Shown piece after piece: positions 32,501 to 40,775 of a DNA stretch of 64,000 bases. Source of the stretch: Dactylosporangium fulvum (GTDB lineage Bacteria > Actinomycetota > Actinomycetes > Mycobacteriales > Micromonosporaceae); the NCBI RefSeq assembly GCF_025137375.1, contig NZ_CP073720.1, forward strand, positions 6,844,501-6,908,500. The letters are read 5' to 3'. Made by a program: the position numbers and the translations under genes. Position 1 is the first letter of the stretch; the number at the start of each line of letters is the position of its first letter. The notes under the pieces were generated by a model. The model saw only the letters and a program-made list of their open reading frames with translations, ran no database searches and had not been told where the DNA came from.

Positions 32501-33830
32501 TCGTCACTCCGCCGTGCGCGAGCATGCGCGGATGGGCTTTGGGCGGCATCCCCGGCAGGCACATGCTGAGCAGTTCGGGGATGAGGACGCGGACCACCTT
32601 CCAGTCGGTGTCGGCCAGTTCCGGCGGCGTGATGTCGAGATAGGTCGCCCAGCGGCTCACCCCGGCCACCATCGCGATCAGCGAGTCGAGCGTCGACGGC
32701 CCGGACAGCGGGGCGATCTCCGAGAGCTTCACGGACCCGCTGAACCGGTCGGCGACGATGGCGCGCTTGTGGTCCGCGTCCTGCGGGCCGGCGTAGAACA
32801 GCACGTTGGAGTCGAGGTCCAGGTACGGCGAGGAGTTCGTCGCCGCGTGCACCGCGGTCGTGTCGAAGATGGCGCTGTACATGCCCAGGCCGAGGATGGC
32901 CGCGCTTTCCATCGCCCCGCGCAGCAACGCGGACCTCGGGTCGGCGTCGCCCTGCACCCCGAAGCTGAGCATCGGCAGCGCGTCGGTCCTGCGGTCCATG
33001 TACACGCCGATGGTCGGCAGCGGCAGGTCGGGCCGGGTCAGCTGGATCGCCCTGACCCGGTAGTCGGAGTCCGGCCCGAGCCGCATCGTGGCCAGCACCC
33101 GCAGCGCGTCGTCGTCGTCGATGACCACCTGCGGGCACGGATTCGGGGTGTACCAGTTGAGGATGAACGAGTCGATCTGCACGGCCTCGATCAGCGCGTT
33201 GCGCAGCGCGTTCTCCAGGCTCACGTGCGCAGCCGTGCCGGTGGAGAAGGACGGGGTGAACAGCAGGTCGCCGTGCGTGGCGGAGGTGGTGAAGCCGAGG
33301 AAGAACAGCTGCGCCGGAACCCACAGGTCCTCCCCCGGCCGGGTCAGCGCCGGGCAGCGCACCCAGGCGATGACGTCGTCCTCGGTGGGCGGCCGGTCGG
33401 CGTACCGGTGGAGCCGCGAGCTGAGGATGCGCTGCTGTTCGGGGCTGAGGATGCCCAGGTACTCCAGCGGGAGGCAGTCGCCCTCACGCGACAGTTCACG
33501 ACGCGAGGCGTACCGGAAATCCTGGTCGAACAGGCGGATGGCGACCATCGCGGCGTACCGCTCGACGCTCTCCCCCATCATCTTGATCATGGCCTCTTCC
33601 TGGTAGAGGCCGTACCCGCTCAGGTGGTACTGCACCTGCAGGTGCGGGTCGTTCATGATCAGACGGTGGTAGTGCGGCATGGTCGCGGTCATGGCCCGCA
33701 TCCGAGGCTCGCCCGGGATGTCAGCGACGGCGACGAAGAACCCGGGCATGATGCCGGTCTGGTTCGCCCCCAGGCTCCGGTACCGCCGCAGCAGCCGCGT
33801 CATCGGCGGGTAGTGCGCGAGGCTACTCAC
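32475..33830 (-). CDS. YcaO cyclodehydratase (SagD-like)
   Basis: A 451-residue YcaO-fold ATP-dependent enzyme that cyclises Cys/Ser/Thr to azolines. It has the conserved ATP/Mg region GESVERYAAM (Glu87, Glu90) and a second acidic helix beginning ENALRNALIEAVQIDSF. Sequence features and length match stand-alone TOMM YcaO proteins. GTG 33830 overlaps the SagC-like stop (GTGA), which fixes the start; the frame is open further upstream. Its C-terminus does not show the Pro-rich PxPxP end of some D proteins, but HPHPLP is similar in flavour. Confidence 0.92.
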   Translation of the reverse strand: MSSLAHYPPMTRLLRRYRSLGANQTGIMPGFFVAVADIPGEPRMRAMTATMPHYHRLIMNDPHLQVQYHLSGYGLYQEEAMIKMMGESVERYAAMVAIRLFDQDFRYASRRELSREGDCLPLEYLGILSPEQQRILSSRLHRYADRPPTEDDVIAWVRCPALTRPGEDLWVPAQLFFLGFTTSATHGDLLFTPSFSTGTAAHVSLENALRNALIEAVQIDSFILNWYTPNPCPQVVIDDDDALRVLATMRLGPDSDYRVRAIQLTRPDLPLPTIGVYMDRRTDALPMLSFGVQGDADPRSALLRGAMESAAILGLGMYSAIFDTTAVHAATNSSPYLDLDSNVLFYAGPQDADHKRAIVADRFSGSVKLSEIAPLSGPSTLDSLIAMVAGVSRWATYLDITPPELADTDWKVVRVLIPELLSMCLPGMPPKAHPRMLAHGGVTNDHPHPLP

Positions 33831-34918
33831 CGCAGCACCCCGCCCACGATTCGGTCCACGGTCGCCCGGCTGTTGAAGTTGATCTCCCGTACGCGCTGGC
33901 GGGACACCTTGCCGCAGGCCGGGCAGGCGGGCATACGCAGCAGATCCTGCGTCTGGATCTCCAGCGTGGGCAGATGCATGCTGAGTGCCCGGCCCGACAG
34001 CCGCGACACCCCCACCGCCGCGTGCAGGTAGCCCTCGGTCAGCGCCATCGTGGTCAGGAGGCTCATCATCGGCGCGTCCGCGGCGCGCGGCGCCGCGGCG
34101 CCGACCGGCGAGCGGGCGAAGTCGTGATAGGACACGTGGTCCTCCAGCCGCGCCAACGCCCGCTGCTCGAAGCACTCGAAGCAGCCGGTGTGCGGCGACT
34201 TCATGCCCACCACGGACACGAACGGCCCGTCGATGAACGCACACACCCAGGGCACGTCGCGGCCCTCGAGCACCCGGTTGATGTTGCGTAGCAGCGGCAA
34301 CGACGGTCGCTGCAGGCACGTCACCAGCGCCGCCGAACCGGTCAGCGCCGGCGCCAGGTCGGCCACGGCCTGCTCGGTGGCCAGCCCGTCGATACGCGAG
34401 GTGAGGTCGACGGTCGACAGACGGTCCGCCACCTCCGGGGCGAGCGGTGCCAGCCGCAGTCGCATCCCCGCCGCGAGGTGCTCGGCCTGCGCCGTCGCCG
34501 CAGCGGAATCCGACAGGAAGGCGACCTCACCGCTCGGCGGCTCACCGTCTCCGGGGTAGGGCGACATCATCCGGCCCAGCAGCGCCGCGGTCACCGCGTC
34601 CTGGCTGTCGCGGTCCCGGGCCGGCACAAAGAGTCCGGCCTGCGCCAGGTCCCCGAAGAGCCGCTCGATGTTGGCCGACTCGATCGGCAGCAGCCCCGGA
34701 TCCAGATGGTCGGCGACACGTACCGGCCCGGTCGCCGCGGCGCGCAGCGCGGATCGGACGGTGGCCGCCACCGCCGGGGATTCGCGGCTGACGTCGATCA
34801 CCGCTTCCTCGAAGTTCCACACCCCGGTGCGGATGCGGAACCGGCCGGCGCCGTCCTCGACCAGCCGCGCCGTGCTCGCCAGCAGGTAGCCGTCCACCAT
34901 GTGCTCGTCTGCGCTCAC
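33827..34918 (-). CDS. TOMM leader-peptide-binding cyclodehydratase partner (SagC-like)
   Basis: A 363-residue E1-like/ocin-ThiF-type protein. The N-terminal segment (VDGYLLASTARLVEDGAGRF and following) fits the winged RiPP recognition element. The C-terminal half carries two Cys pairs, CFEC and CPAC, expected to bind structural zinc. Such C proteins bind the leader peptide and activate the YcaO partner, here encoded next with GTGA overlap. The GTG start lies 3 bp after the dehydrogenase stop. Confidence 0.88.
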   Translation of the reverse strand: MSADEHMVDGYLLASTARLVEDGAGRFRIRTGVWNFEEAVIDVSRESPAVAATVRSALRAAATGPVRVADHLDPGLLPIESANIERLFGDLAQAGLFVPARDRDSQDAVTAALLGRMMSPYPGDGEPPSGEVAFLSDSAAATAQAEHLAAGMRLRLAPLAPEVADRLSTVDLTSRIDGLATEQAVADLAPALTGSAALVTCLQRPSLPLLRNINRVLEGRDVPWVCAFIDGPFVSVVGMKSPHTGCFECFEQRALARLEDHVSYHDFARSPVGAAAPRAADAPMMSLLTTMALTEGYLHAAVGVSRLSGRALSMHLPTLEIQTQDLLRMPACPACGKVSRQRVREINFNSRATVDRIVGGVLR

Positions 34919-34921
34919 TGA

Positions 34922-35866
34922 CTACTCTCCCTGCCCGACCATGGTGACGTGCACGACGTGGCTGGTCAGGCCGTCCAGATCCAGCATCTTCTCGATCATC
35001 TGCTTGTCGTAGCCGCCCTGGTCGCAGCCGGCCAGGCCGAGAGCGGTCCGGGCAAGGTGCAGGTTCTGCAGGATCGCGCCGACTTCGATGAGTCCGAACA
35101 CCACACCGCCGTCGCCGTACTTGCGCGAGTTGTCGTAGAGGTTGTAGACGAACGTCAGCGCGAACCCGCTGCGCTCGACGTCCAGATCGGGCGAGCGCAG
35201 CACGTGCGCCGGGGACAGCTGTGGATGCGGCGCGACCGGCGAGAGACCGTGGGCGTAGGGCAGATATTCGTACGCGCCCGGTGCGAGCCCCGCGACGTTG
35301 AAGGCGTGGACGTACAACGTCACCGGATAGAGCCCGCCACCCGACGCGACGGTGCGCAGCCGGATCACGCCGTGCGGGTCGGCGGGATTGCCGTAGGGCA
35401 GGCTCCCGGTGGTGCCCTGGCAGTGGAACAGCAACGCCGAGAGGTCGGTCATCGAGATCGGCTCGCCGGTGAACGCGCGGGTGCTGCGCCGCTCGGTGAC
35501 GACGGCGGTCAGGCCCGTGCGGATCGGTTTCGCGGCCGGCAGCTCGATGACGTCACGCAGATCCTCCTCGAGGTCGGCGTGACAGGAGGACAGAACCGCG
35601 TCCGGCTCGTAGAACCGGCCGATGCCCATCTGGAAGCCCAGCCTGGCGTTGTCCGTGCGGTAGTTGAGGAGGAGCTCCTCACCGGCGAAGGCGTCATCCC
35701 CGGTCGCCCATCGACCCCGCACCACAGAGTCCGGAGTCCGGACGACCGTGGATGACGAATAGATCGACACAATCGTGTGCTGCATCGCGAAGCTGCCGAC
35801 CGCCCGGAGGTAGTCGTGGTCCTTGAGCGCTTCCTCGACTTCTTCCCTGGTGCGGCGGTAGGGCAT
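34922..35866 (-). CDS. SagB/McbC-type FMN dehydrogenase
   Basis: A 314-residue nitroreductase-fold enzyme that oxidises azolines to thiazoles/oxazoles using FMN. Visible signatures are TERRSTRAFTGEPISMTDLS (FMN-binding start), ASGGGLYPVTLYVHAFNV and LIEVGAILQNLHLARTALGL. These match the SagB family. The ATG lies 48 bp downstream of the second precursor gene. Its presence predicts aromatic azoles rather than azolines in the final product. Confidence 0.92.
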   Translation of the reverse strand: MPYRRTREEVEEALKDHDYLRAVGSFAMQHTIVSIYSSSTVVRTPDSVVRGRWATGDDAFAGEELLLNYRTDNARLGFQMGIGRFYEPDAVLSSCHADLEEDLRDVIELPAAKPIRTGLTAVVTERRSTRAFTGEPISMTDLSALLFHCQGTTGSLPYGNPADPHGVIRLRTVASGGGLYPVTLYVHAFNVAGLAPGAYEYLPYAHGLSPVAPHPQLSPAHVLRSPDLDVERSGFALTFVYNLYDNSRKYGDGGVVFGLIEVGAILQNLHLARTALGLAGCDQGGYDKQMIEKMLDLDGLTSHVVHVTMVGQGE

Positions 35867-35914
35867 CTCACTCCGATACGAGTACGGACAGGGGGTGACC
35901 CGGCTAGGGCCGGA

Positions 35915-36040
35915 TCACCAGGAGCAGCAGCTGGAGCAGCAGCAGTTGCCGCCGCCGCAGGTGGTGGAGGCACCCGGTGCGACCGTGACGGTCAGGCCGC
36001 CGGTGGCCGTGGTGCCGATCTGGCCGGAGAAGCTGAGCAT
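35915..36040 (-). CDS. TOMM precursor peptide, copy B (CCCSSCCSW core)
   Basis: A 41-residue peptide gene missed by length cut-offs. The leader begins MLSFSGQIGTTATGG and continues to VAPGA near residues 20-24. The core is STTCGGGNCCCSSCCSW with Cys28, 33, 34, 35, 38 and 39 and several Ser/Thr available for azole formation. VAPG followed by a CCC..CC block resembles streptolysin S (SagA), where VAPGG precedes the Cys-rich core. GAAGGGA lies upstream of the ATG. It differs from copy A only at residue 36 (Ser instead of Thr). Confidence 0.9.
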   Translation of the reverse strand: MLSFSGQIGTTATGGLTVTVAPGASTTCGGGNCCCSSCCSW

Positions 36041-36041
36041 G
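35936..36041. repeat. 106-bp direct repeat, unit 1 (precursor B)
   Basis: Identical base for base to 36108-36213, offset 172 bp. It spans most of the precursor coding sequence, so the two precursor genes arose by recent tandem duplication or are kept alike by gene conversion. Confidence 0.9.
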
Positions 36042-36086
36042 GCTGGTTTCCCTTCACTGTTTCGGGCGCGTGATGTGGGTTGGCCA

Positions 36087-36212
36087 CTACCACGAGCAGC
36101 AGCTCGTGCAGCAGCAGTTGCCGCCGCCGCAGGTGGTGGAGGCACCCGGTGCGACCGTGACGGTCAGGCCGCCGGTGGCCGTGGTGCCGATCTGGCCGGA
36201 GAAGCTGAGCAT
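36087..36212 (-). CDS. TOMM precursor peptide, copy A (CCCTSCCSW core)
   Basis: First gene of the TOMM operon, encoding 41 residues with the same leader as copy B and core STTCGGGNCCCTSCCSW. A very strong ribosome-binding site, GGGGGAGGTG, lies six bases before the ATG, consistent with high peptide output. The six Cys, and Ser/Thr at 25-27, 36, 37 and 40, are candidate heterocyclisation sites. The upstream 489 bp lacks other convincing genes on this strand and should hold the operon promoter. Confidence 0.9.
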   Translation of the reverse strand: MLSFSGQIGTTATGGLTVTVAPGASTTCGGGNCCCTSCCSW

Positions 36213-36213
36213 G
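36108..36213. repeat. 106-bp direct repeat, unit 2 (precursor A)
   Basis: Second copy of the repeat at 35936-36041. Divergence is confined to the last few codons of the core and to the two intergenic leaders. Confidence 0.9.
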
Positions 36214-36701
36214 TGATTCACCTCCCCCGATGATGAGATTGACGACAGGCGATCAAGGGGATCGGTCGTTGGGCGCACATTAGCATGTGGATCACGCTGT
36301 ATCTAGCATTGAGTTTCACCGATCGCTGTGCGCGATATGCACAACCGGACGCGGACTCACAACGAGTGTGACTGTTCATTCGGCGTACACGTTAGATGCA
36401 CTGGCCGCGGCACGTCCGTCGAAGCCGCGGGGCTCGGGTCAGATCGAGGCAAGTGATTCAATAATGCGATCATTGACCAGCCCCGACCCGCACGGCGCCG
36501 GCATGCCGCACCTGACGGTCGGCGTCCGGGGAAACTTCAGATTGCGGCTACGCCGAACCGCCTGGCTGGCGCCATCCGGATGACCAGCCGTTCGGCCCGC
36601 GGCGGCCGGTCCGCAGGCCCGAGGACCGCATCGCCCTCGGCCTGCCGGGCAGAGACCATCGCCTCTACTCAGGCGTCGATGGTCGAGACGATGCTGAAAG
36701 G
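36213..36701. promoter_or_regulatory. Upstream region of the TOMM operon
   Basis: A 489-bp non-coding stretch between the precursor genes and a small plus-strand gene. The part nearest the precursors (36240-36480) is clearly more AT-rich than the rest of the window, as expected of a promoter or a recently acquired segment. I see no convincing gene and no sure -35/-10 pair. TTGATC at about 36249-36254 on the minus strand is a weak -35 candidate. Confidence 0.5.
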
Positions 36702-36929
36702 GTGAGTGATCGTCGATCGCGGTGGCCGGAGCCGCGTTGCCCGGTCCGGCCCGGTGAACCGTGCACGCTGTGCCAGCCCGGCGCGACGGGTCCGCAGGAC
36801 TGCGGCTTGGTGTATCTGGTGATGAGCGATGCCGAACTCCGTGCCGGGATCGCCGGCCAAGCGGGCTCGGCACGATCTGTCAGGGCGGTGCGTGGTGCTG
36901 CCACGGCGGCGCCCGGACAGACGCCGTGA
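36702..36929 (+). CDS. Small Cys-rich protein, DUF6767-like
   Basis: A 75-residue protein with RCPVRPGEPCTLCQPGATGP, then QDCGLVYLVMSDAELR. The four Cys could bind a metal. I recall this pattern from short conserved actinobacterial proteins annotated DUF6767, but that name should be verified. The GTG start has GAAAGG just ahead. The 3' end is shortly before the ECF sigma gene. Function unknown. Confidence 0.6.
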   Translation: MSDRRSRWPEPRCPVRPGEPCTLCQPGATGPQDCGLVYLVMSDAELRAGIAGQAGSARSVRAVRGAATAAPGQTP

Positions 36930-36960
36930 ACCCGGACCGGGGGAAGTGGAAATACCTAAC

Positions 36961-37533
36961 GTGATCCGGGCTGAAACGGGAGTCGACGCGGAGTCGATGC
37001 GCGCTGCCCGCATGGACCCGGGCCGGTTCGCGGACCTCTACGACCGTTACGCGGCGCAGCTCTACCGGTACGCCTACCAGAGGGTCGGCGCGGAGACCGC
37101 CGAAGACGTCGTCGCCGACACGTTCCTCGCCGCCTTCACGCAGCGTGACTCGTACGATCCCGAGCGGCTCGACGCCCGGCCATGGCTGTTCGGCATCCTC
37201 ACCCGCAAGCTGGCCCGGCACTTCCGGGCGGAGAAGACGCACTACCGGGCGCTGTTGCGGGCCTCGGCGGAGTCCACCGTCGACGGGCACGCCGAGCGTG
37301 TCGCGGCCCGCGTCACCGCGTCCGCCGTCCGCGCCCCGCTCGTCGCCGCGCTCGGCCGGCTCTCCGCCGGCGACCGTGACGTGCTGCTGCTCATCGCCTG
37401 GTGCGACTTCAGCTATGACGAGGTGGCCGCCGCACTCGACATCCCGCTGGGTACCGTACGGTCCCGGCTGAACCGCGCCCGGCGCAAGGTTCGCGCCGCG
37501 CTGGGCGGCATCGATCCCACCGGTGAGGTGTGA
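36961..37533 (+). CDS. ECF-type RNA polymerase sigma factor (SigE-like)
   Basis: A 190-residue group 4 sigma factor. Region 2 is RFADLYDRYAAQLYRYAYQR, then ETAEDVVADTFLAAF; region 4 is LSAGDRDVLLLIAWCDFSYD, then EVAAALDIPLGTVRSRLNRA. GTG 36961 is favoured for spacing to GGAA; GTG 36946 and ATG 36997 are alternatives. It heads a tightly overlapping operon of envelope proteins and an ABC exporter, which it may regulate. Confidence 0.85.
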   Translation: MIRAETGVDAESMRAARMDPGRFADLYDRYAAQLYRYAYQRVGAETAEDVVADTFLAAFTQRDSYDPERLDARPWLFGILTRKLARHFRAEKTHYRALLRASAESTVDGHAERVAARVTASAVRAPLVAALGRLSAGDRDVLLLIAWCDFSYDEVAAALDIPLGTVRSRLNRARRKVRAALGGIDPTGEV

Positions 37534-38504
37534 TGGACCCCGACCTGCGCCTGCTGCGCGAACTCGGCGAGCAACTCAAACCCCCGGCCGGACAGCTGCC
37601 GGCCGACCTGCGGCACCGGGTGCTGTCCCGGGCCGGCCGGGCGCCGCGCCAGCGGAGCCGGTCCTGGTCCCGCATGTGGCGGCCGGCCCTGGTCAGCGCC
37701 ACGACGGCCGCGGTCGCTGTGGCCATCGCCGTCCCGGTGGCGTTCACCAGGTCCGGCGGTGACCGGCCACCGGCGACGGCCGAGGTGGCGCAGCTCGCGG
37801 CGGAGCGAGCGGCGGCCGCCCCGGCGGTGTCCGCCCGGCCGGACCAGTTCATCTACACCGAGTCGGTGGTGCGCTACCTGACCGTCCACGGCGGGCAGGC
37901 GCCGTCCGCGGCCGACGACGGTCCGCTCCTGGTGCGGGAGTGGCGGTCGGCGGACGGCGCCCGCGACGGCCTGGTGCGCCGGCGCCCGCTCGACCAGCCG
38001 CAGGCCGCCTGGCACGACGAGACCGTCGCCGGGTGCCGGGACGGCTACCAGAGCACCGCCGTCCCGCAGTGGCGGGTGCCGTGCGCGTCCGAGCCCGGCG
38101 CCGGCCTGCCGGTCGACGCCGACGCGATGCTCGCCTACCTCCGCCGGTCGGGCAGCAGCGACGACCAGGCGTTCGACAACGCCGCCCGGGTGCTGTACCT
38201 CAGCCAGCACGCACCGGCGGTACAGGCGGCGGTGTTCGCGGCGGTCGGGCGGATCCCGGGCGTCACCGTGCGGCGCGACGTCGTCGACGTGACCGGACGT
38301 TCGGGCGTCGCGCTCGCCTCCCGCAGCCGCGATGCGGAGACCGAGCTGATCTTCGACCGGACGACCTTTGCCTATCTCGGCGTGAACCGGACGATTCTCC
38401 GGCTCACGCTGCCCAGTCAGGCCACCGAACCGGCGCCGCGGATCCTGATCCGCCAGGCCGTCGAGCACGTGGCGATCGTCGACTCAGTCGGGAGTGAACG
38501 GTGA
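37533..38504 (+). CDS. CU044_5270-family membrane-anchored protein (putative anti-sigma)
   Basis: A 323-residue protein with a cytoplasmic N-terminal region (LRLLRELGEQLKPPAGQLPA), one transmembrane helix near residues 50-70 and a large extracytoplasmic domain. This is the layout of CU044_5270 family proteins encoded after ECF sigma factors. The ATG shares a base with the sigma stop. An anti-sigma role is inferred from position and topology; no zinc-binding anti-sigma motif is visible. Confidence 0.8.
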   Translation: MDPDLRLLRELGEQLKPPAGQLPADLRHRVLSRAGRAPRQRSRSWSRMWRPALVSATTAAVAVAIAVPVAFTRSGGDRPPATAEVAQLAAERAAAAPAVSARPDQFIYTESVVRYLTVHGGQAPSAADDGPLLVREWRSADGARDGLVRRRPLDQPQAAWHDETVAGCRDGYQSTAVPQWRVPCASEPGAGLPVDADAMLAYLRRSGSSDDQAFDNAARVLYLSQHAPAVQAAVFAAVGRIPGVTVRRDVVDVTGRSGVALASRSRDAETELIFDRTTFAYLGVNRTILRLTLPSQATEPAPRILIRQAVEHVAIVDSVGSER

Positions 38505-39040
38505 GACGCGCCGTCGTCTTCGTGGTTGTGTTCCTGGGTCTCGCGGCGTGCTCGTCGTCCCCACCGGCACCTGAGGTGGCGAGCGCGCGACAACCGTCGG
38601 CCTCCGGGTCGGCGGGCCCGTCGGCGGCGACCAAGGAGAGCGACTACGACAAGGCGCTGCGCTACACGCGCTGCCTCACCGAGAACGGGGCCGCGACGCC
38701 CGACCCGGTGGAGGGCGAGCCGCTCGTCACGGCCCACGCGATCAAGCCCGGGGTTCCCGCCGAGACCATGCTGGCGCGCATGGCGGCGCACGACAAGTGC
38801 AAGCAGTTCCTGCCGGCGACCTGGCCGGTCAGAATCGACCAGGCGGAGATCGAACGGTCCCGGCCCTACTTCGACTGCATGCGCAGCCACGGGATCGACG
38901 AGCCGATCCCCGACGAGAACGGCGTGGTCCAGAGCCCGACCGACGTTTCGTACCGCTCGACCCCCGAATACCGGGACGCGGTGGCGAAGTGCCGGCACCT
39001 GTACGACGACCCGGCCAACAACCTTCCCGAGAACCGATGA
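38501..39040 (+). CDS. Putative lipoprotein
   Basis: A 179-residue secreted protein with a short signal peptide and lipobox (VFLGLAACSSSP; acylated Cys about 17), a Pro/Ser/Ala linker, then a soluble domain with four Cys (RYTRCLTENG, DKCKQF, FDCMRSHG, AKCRHLY) that could form disulfides. I do not recognise a named family. It overlaps both neighbours by 4 bp and is likely part of the MacB-like export module. Confidence 0.85.
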   Translation: MRRAVVFVVVFLGLAACSSSPPAPEVASARQPSASGSAGPSAATKESDYDKALRYTRCLTENGAATPDPVEGEPLVTAHAIKPGVPAETMLARMAAHDKCKQFLPATWPVRIDQAEIERSRPYFDCMRSHGIDEPIPDENGVVQSPTDVSYRSTPEYRDAVAKCRHLYDDPANNLPENR

Positions 39041-40119
39041 GGCGCTCACTCCTCGCCGCCGGTGCGGTCGGCGCCGCGGCACTGGTCGCGGTCGCGGCGG
39101 TGGCCGTCGCACGGTCGTCGGACCCGGCCACCGCGCCCACGCCGGAGACCGGGACGACCACGATCACCCGCACGACGCTGGCCGACGTGATGGTGGTGAC
39201 CGGCAAACTCGGCCACGGCCCGGAACAGGAACTGGTCAGCCGCTTGAAAGGCACGGTGACGGCGCTGCCGGCAGTGGGCACGACGATCGAGCGCGGTGCG
39301 GCGGCCGTACGGATCGACGACCGGCCGGTCGTACTCCTCTACGGCACCCTGCCGGCGTACCGCGACCTCGCCGCGCCGGCGGCGCCCGACCGTGCCACTT
39401 CCCCGGGTCCCGCACCGGGCGGCGGATCCGTCGGGGCCGACGTCAAGCAGTTCGAGACCAACCTGAAAGCGCTGGGCTACACCGGGTTCACCGTCGACGA
39501 CGAATACACCGCGTCGACCGCCACGGCCGTCAAGCGCTGGCAGCGCGATCTCGGCCTGCCGGAGACCGGGACCGTCGAACTGGGCCGGGTCGTCTACGCA
39601 CCGGGCCCGATCCGGGTCGCGTCACACGTCGTCACGGCCGGTCGGGTCGCCGAGGGACCGCTGCTCACCTTCACCGAGACCGCCCGGCTCGTCACCGCGC
39701 TGTTGCCGGCGCGCAGCGCGAGCCTGGCGGCGGTGCAGACGAAGGTGACCGTGGAGCTGTCCGACGGGTCGAGGACGGCCGGGAGCGTGCGGTCGGTCCG
39801 GACGCCGGACGCCGAGACCGCCGCGTCCGCACCGGAGCCCGTGGTCGAGGTCATCATCGCCGCCGACGACGCCAAGGCGTTCGCCGTGCCGGGCGACGGC
39901 GCGGCTCGCGTCCGGTTCGTCGCGTCCACCCGCAAGGACGTGCTGGCCGTGCCGGTCGGCGCCCTGATCGCGCTCGCCGAAGGCGGCTACGGCCTCGAGA
40001 TCGTCGGGGACGGCACGAGCCGGATCGTCGCCGTGACCACCGGCCTGTTCGCCGACGGCCGCGTCGAGGTGAGCGGGCCCGACATCCGCGAGGGCATGAC
40101 CGTGAGGACGGCCCGGTGA
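39037..40119 (+). CDS. Membrane-fusion-like protein with peptidoglycan-binding domain
   Basis: A 360-residue exported protein: N-terminal signal/anchor (LLAAGAVGAAALVAVAAVAV), then an adaptor-like beta domain, and a PG_binding_1 repeat at about residues 130-185 (VKQFETNLKALGYTGFTVDD, then STATAVKRWQRDLGLPETG). The C-terminal part (PVGALIALAEGGYGLEIVGD) resembles HlyD/MacA adaptors. ATG overlaps the lipoprotein stop. It probably links the MacB-like transporter to the cell wall. Confidence 0.85.
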   Translation: MRRSLLAAGAVGAAALVAVAAVAVARSSDPATAPTPETGTTTITRTTLADVMVVTGKLGHGPEQELVSRLKGTVTALPAVGTTIERGAAAVRIDDRPVVLLYGTLPAYRDLAAPAAPDRATSPGPAPGGGSVGADVKQFETNLKALGYTGFTVDDEYTASTATAVKRWQRDLGLPETGTVELGRVVYAPGPIRVASHVVTAGRVAEGPLLTFTETARLVTALLPARSASLAAVQTKVTVELSDGSRTAGSVRSVRTPDAETAASAPEPVVEVIIAADDAKAFAVPGDGAARVRFVASTRKDVLAVPVGALIALAEGGYGLEIVGDGTSRIVAVTTGLFADGRVEVSGPDIREGMTVRTAR

Positions 40120-40775
40120 CGGTTGTGGAGCTTCGGAGCGTCACGAAGACGTACCCGGGAAACGTCACCGCCGTGCGTGGTGCGGACCTCACGGTCGGTC
40201 GTGGTGAGCTCGCCGCGATCGTGGGTCCGTCCGGCTCGGGGAAGTCCACGCTGCTCAATCTGATCGGCACGCTCGACCGGCCGACCGAGGGCCGCGTCAC
40301 CGTCGCGGGGCACGACGTCGCGACGCTCGGCGACCGCGCGTTGTCGGCCCTGCGAGCGGCGTCGATCGGGTTCGTCTTCCAGCAGTTCCACCTCGCGCCG
40401 GGGGTCAGTGCCCTCGACAACGTCGCCGACGGTCTGCTCTACGCGGGCGTGCGACGCAAGGAGCGCCGCACGCGGGCCGCGGCGGCGCTGGACCGGGTCG
40501 GGCTCGCACACCGGACCCGCCACCGGCCGCACGAGCTCTCCGGCGGCGAGCGCCAGCGGGTGGCGATCGCTCGCGCGGTGATCGGCGAGCCGGCGCTGCT
40601 GCTGGCCGACGAGCCGACCGGCAACCTCGACAGCGCGGCCGGAGCATCCGTCATGGACCTGCTGCGAGCCCTCAACGCGGGCGGTACCACCGTGCTGGTC
40701 ATCACTCACGACAACGCGCTCGCCGACCTGCTTCCCCGCCGCATCCGCGTCCACGACGGCGTGGTGGCCGGATGA
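40116..40775 (+). CDS. MacB/LolD-type ABC transporter ATPase
   Basis: A 219-residue ATPase with Walker A GPSGSGKST, Q-loop region FVFQQFHLAPGVSALDNV, signature LSGGERQRVAIARA and Walker B LLLADEPTGNLDS. This is the exact pattern of the MacB/LolD class. GTG overlaps the adaptor stop and its own stop overlaps the permease ATG. It energises the MacB-like permease next to it. Confidence 0.92.
   Translation: MTVVELRSVTKTYPGNVTAVRGADLTVGRGELAAIVGPSGSGKSTLLNLIGTLDRPTEGRVTVAGHDVATLGDRALSALRAASIGFVFQQFHLAPGVSALDNVADGLLYAGVRRKERRTRAAAALDRVGLAHRTRHRPHELSGGERQRVAIARAVIGEPALLLADEPTGNLDSAAGASVMDLLRALNAGGTTVLVITHDNALADLLPRRIRVHDGVVAG

Noticed and set aside
35895..36233. Plus-strand Ala/Gly-rich frame across the precursor repeats
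   Set aside because: It is the antisense reading of the two precursor genes, which have strong ribosome-binding sites and a SagA-like pattern on the minus strand.
36287..36583. 98-codon plus-strand frame upstream of the TOMM operon
   Set aside because: No ribosome-binding site, no recognisable pattern and lower-GC codon use than neighbours; it lies in the likely promoter region.
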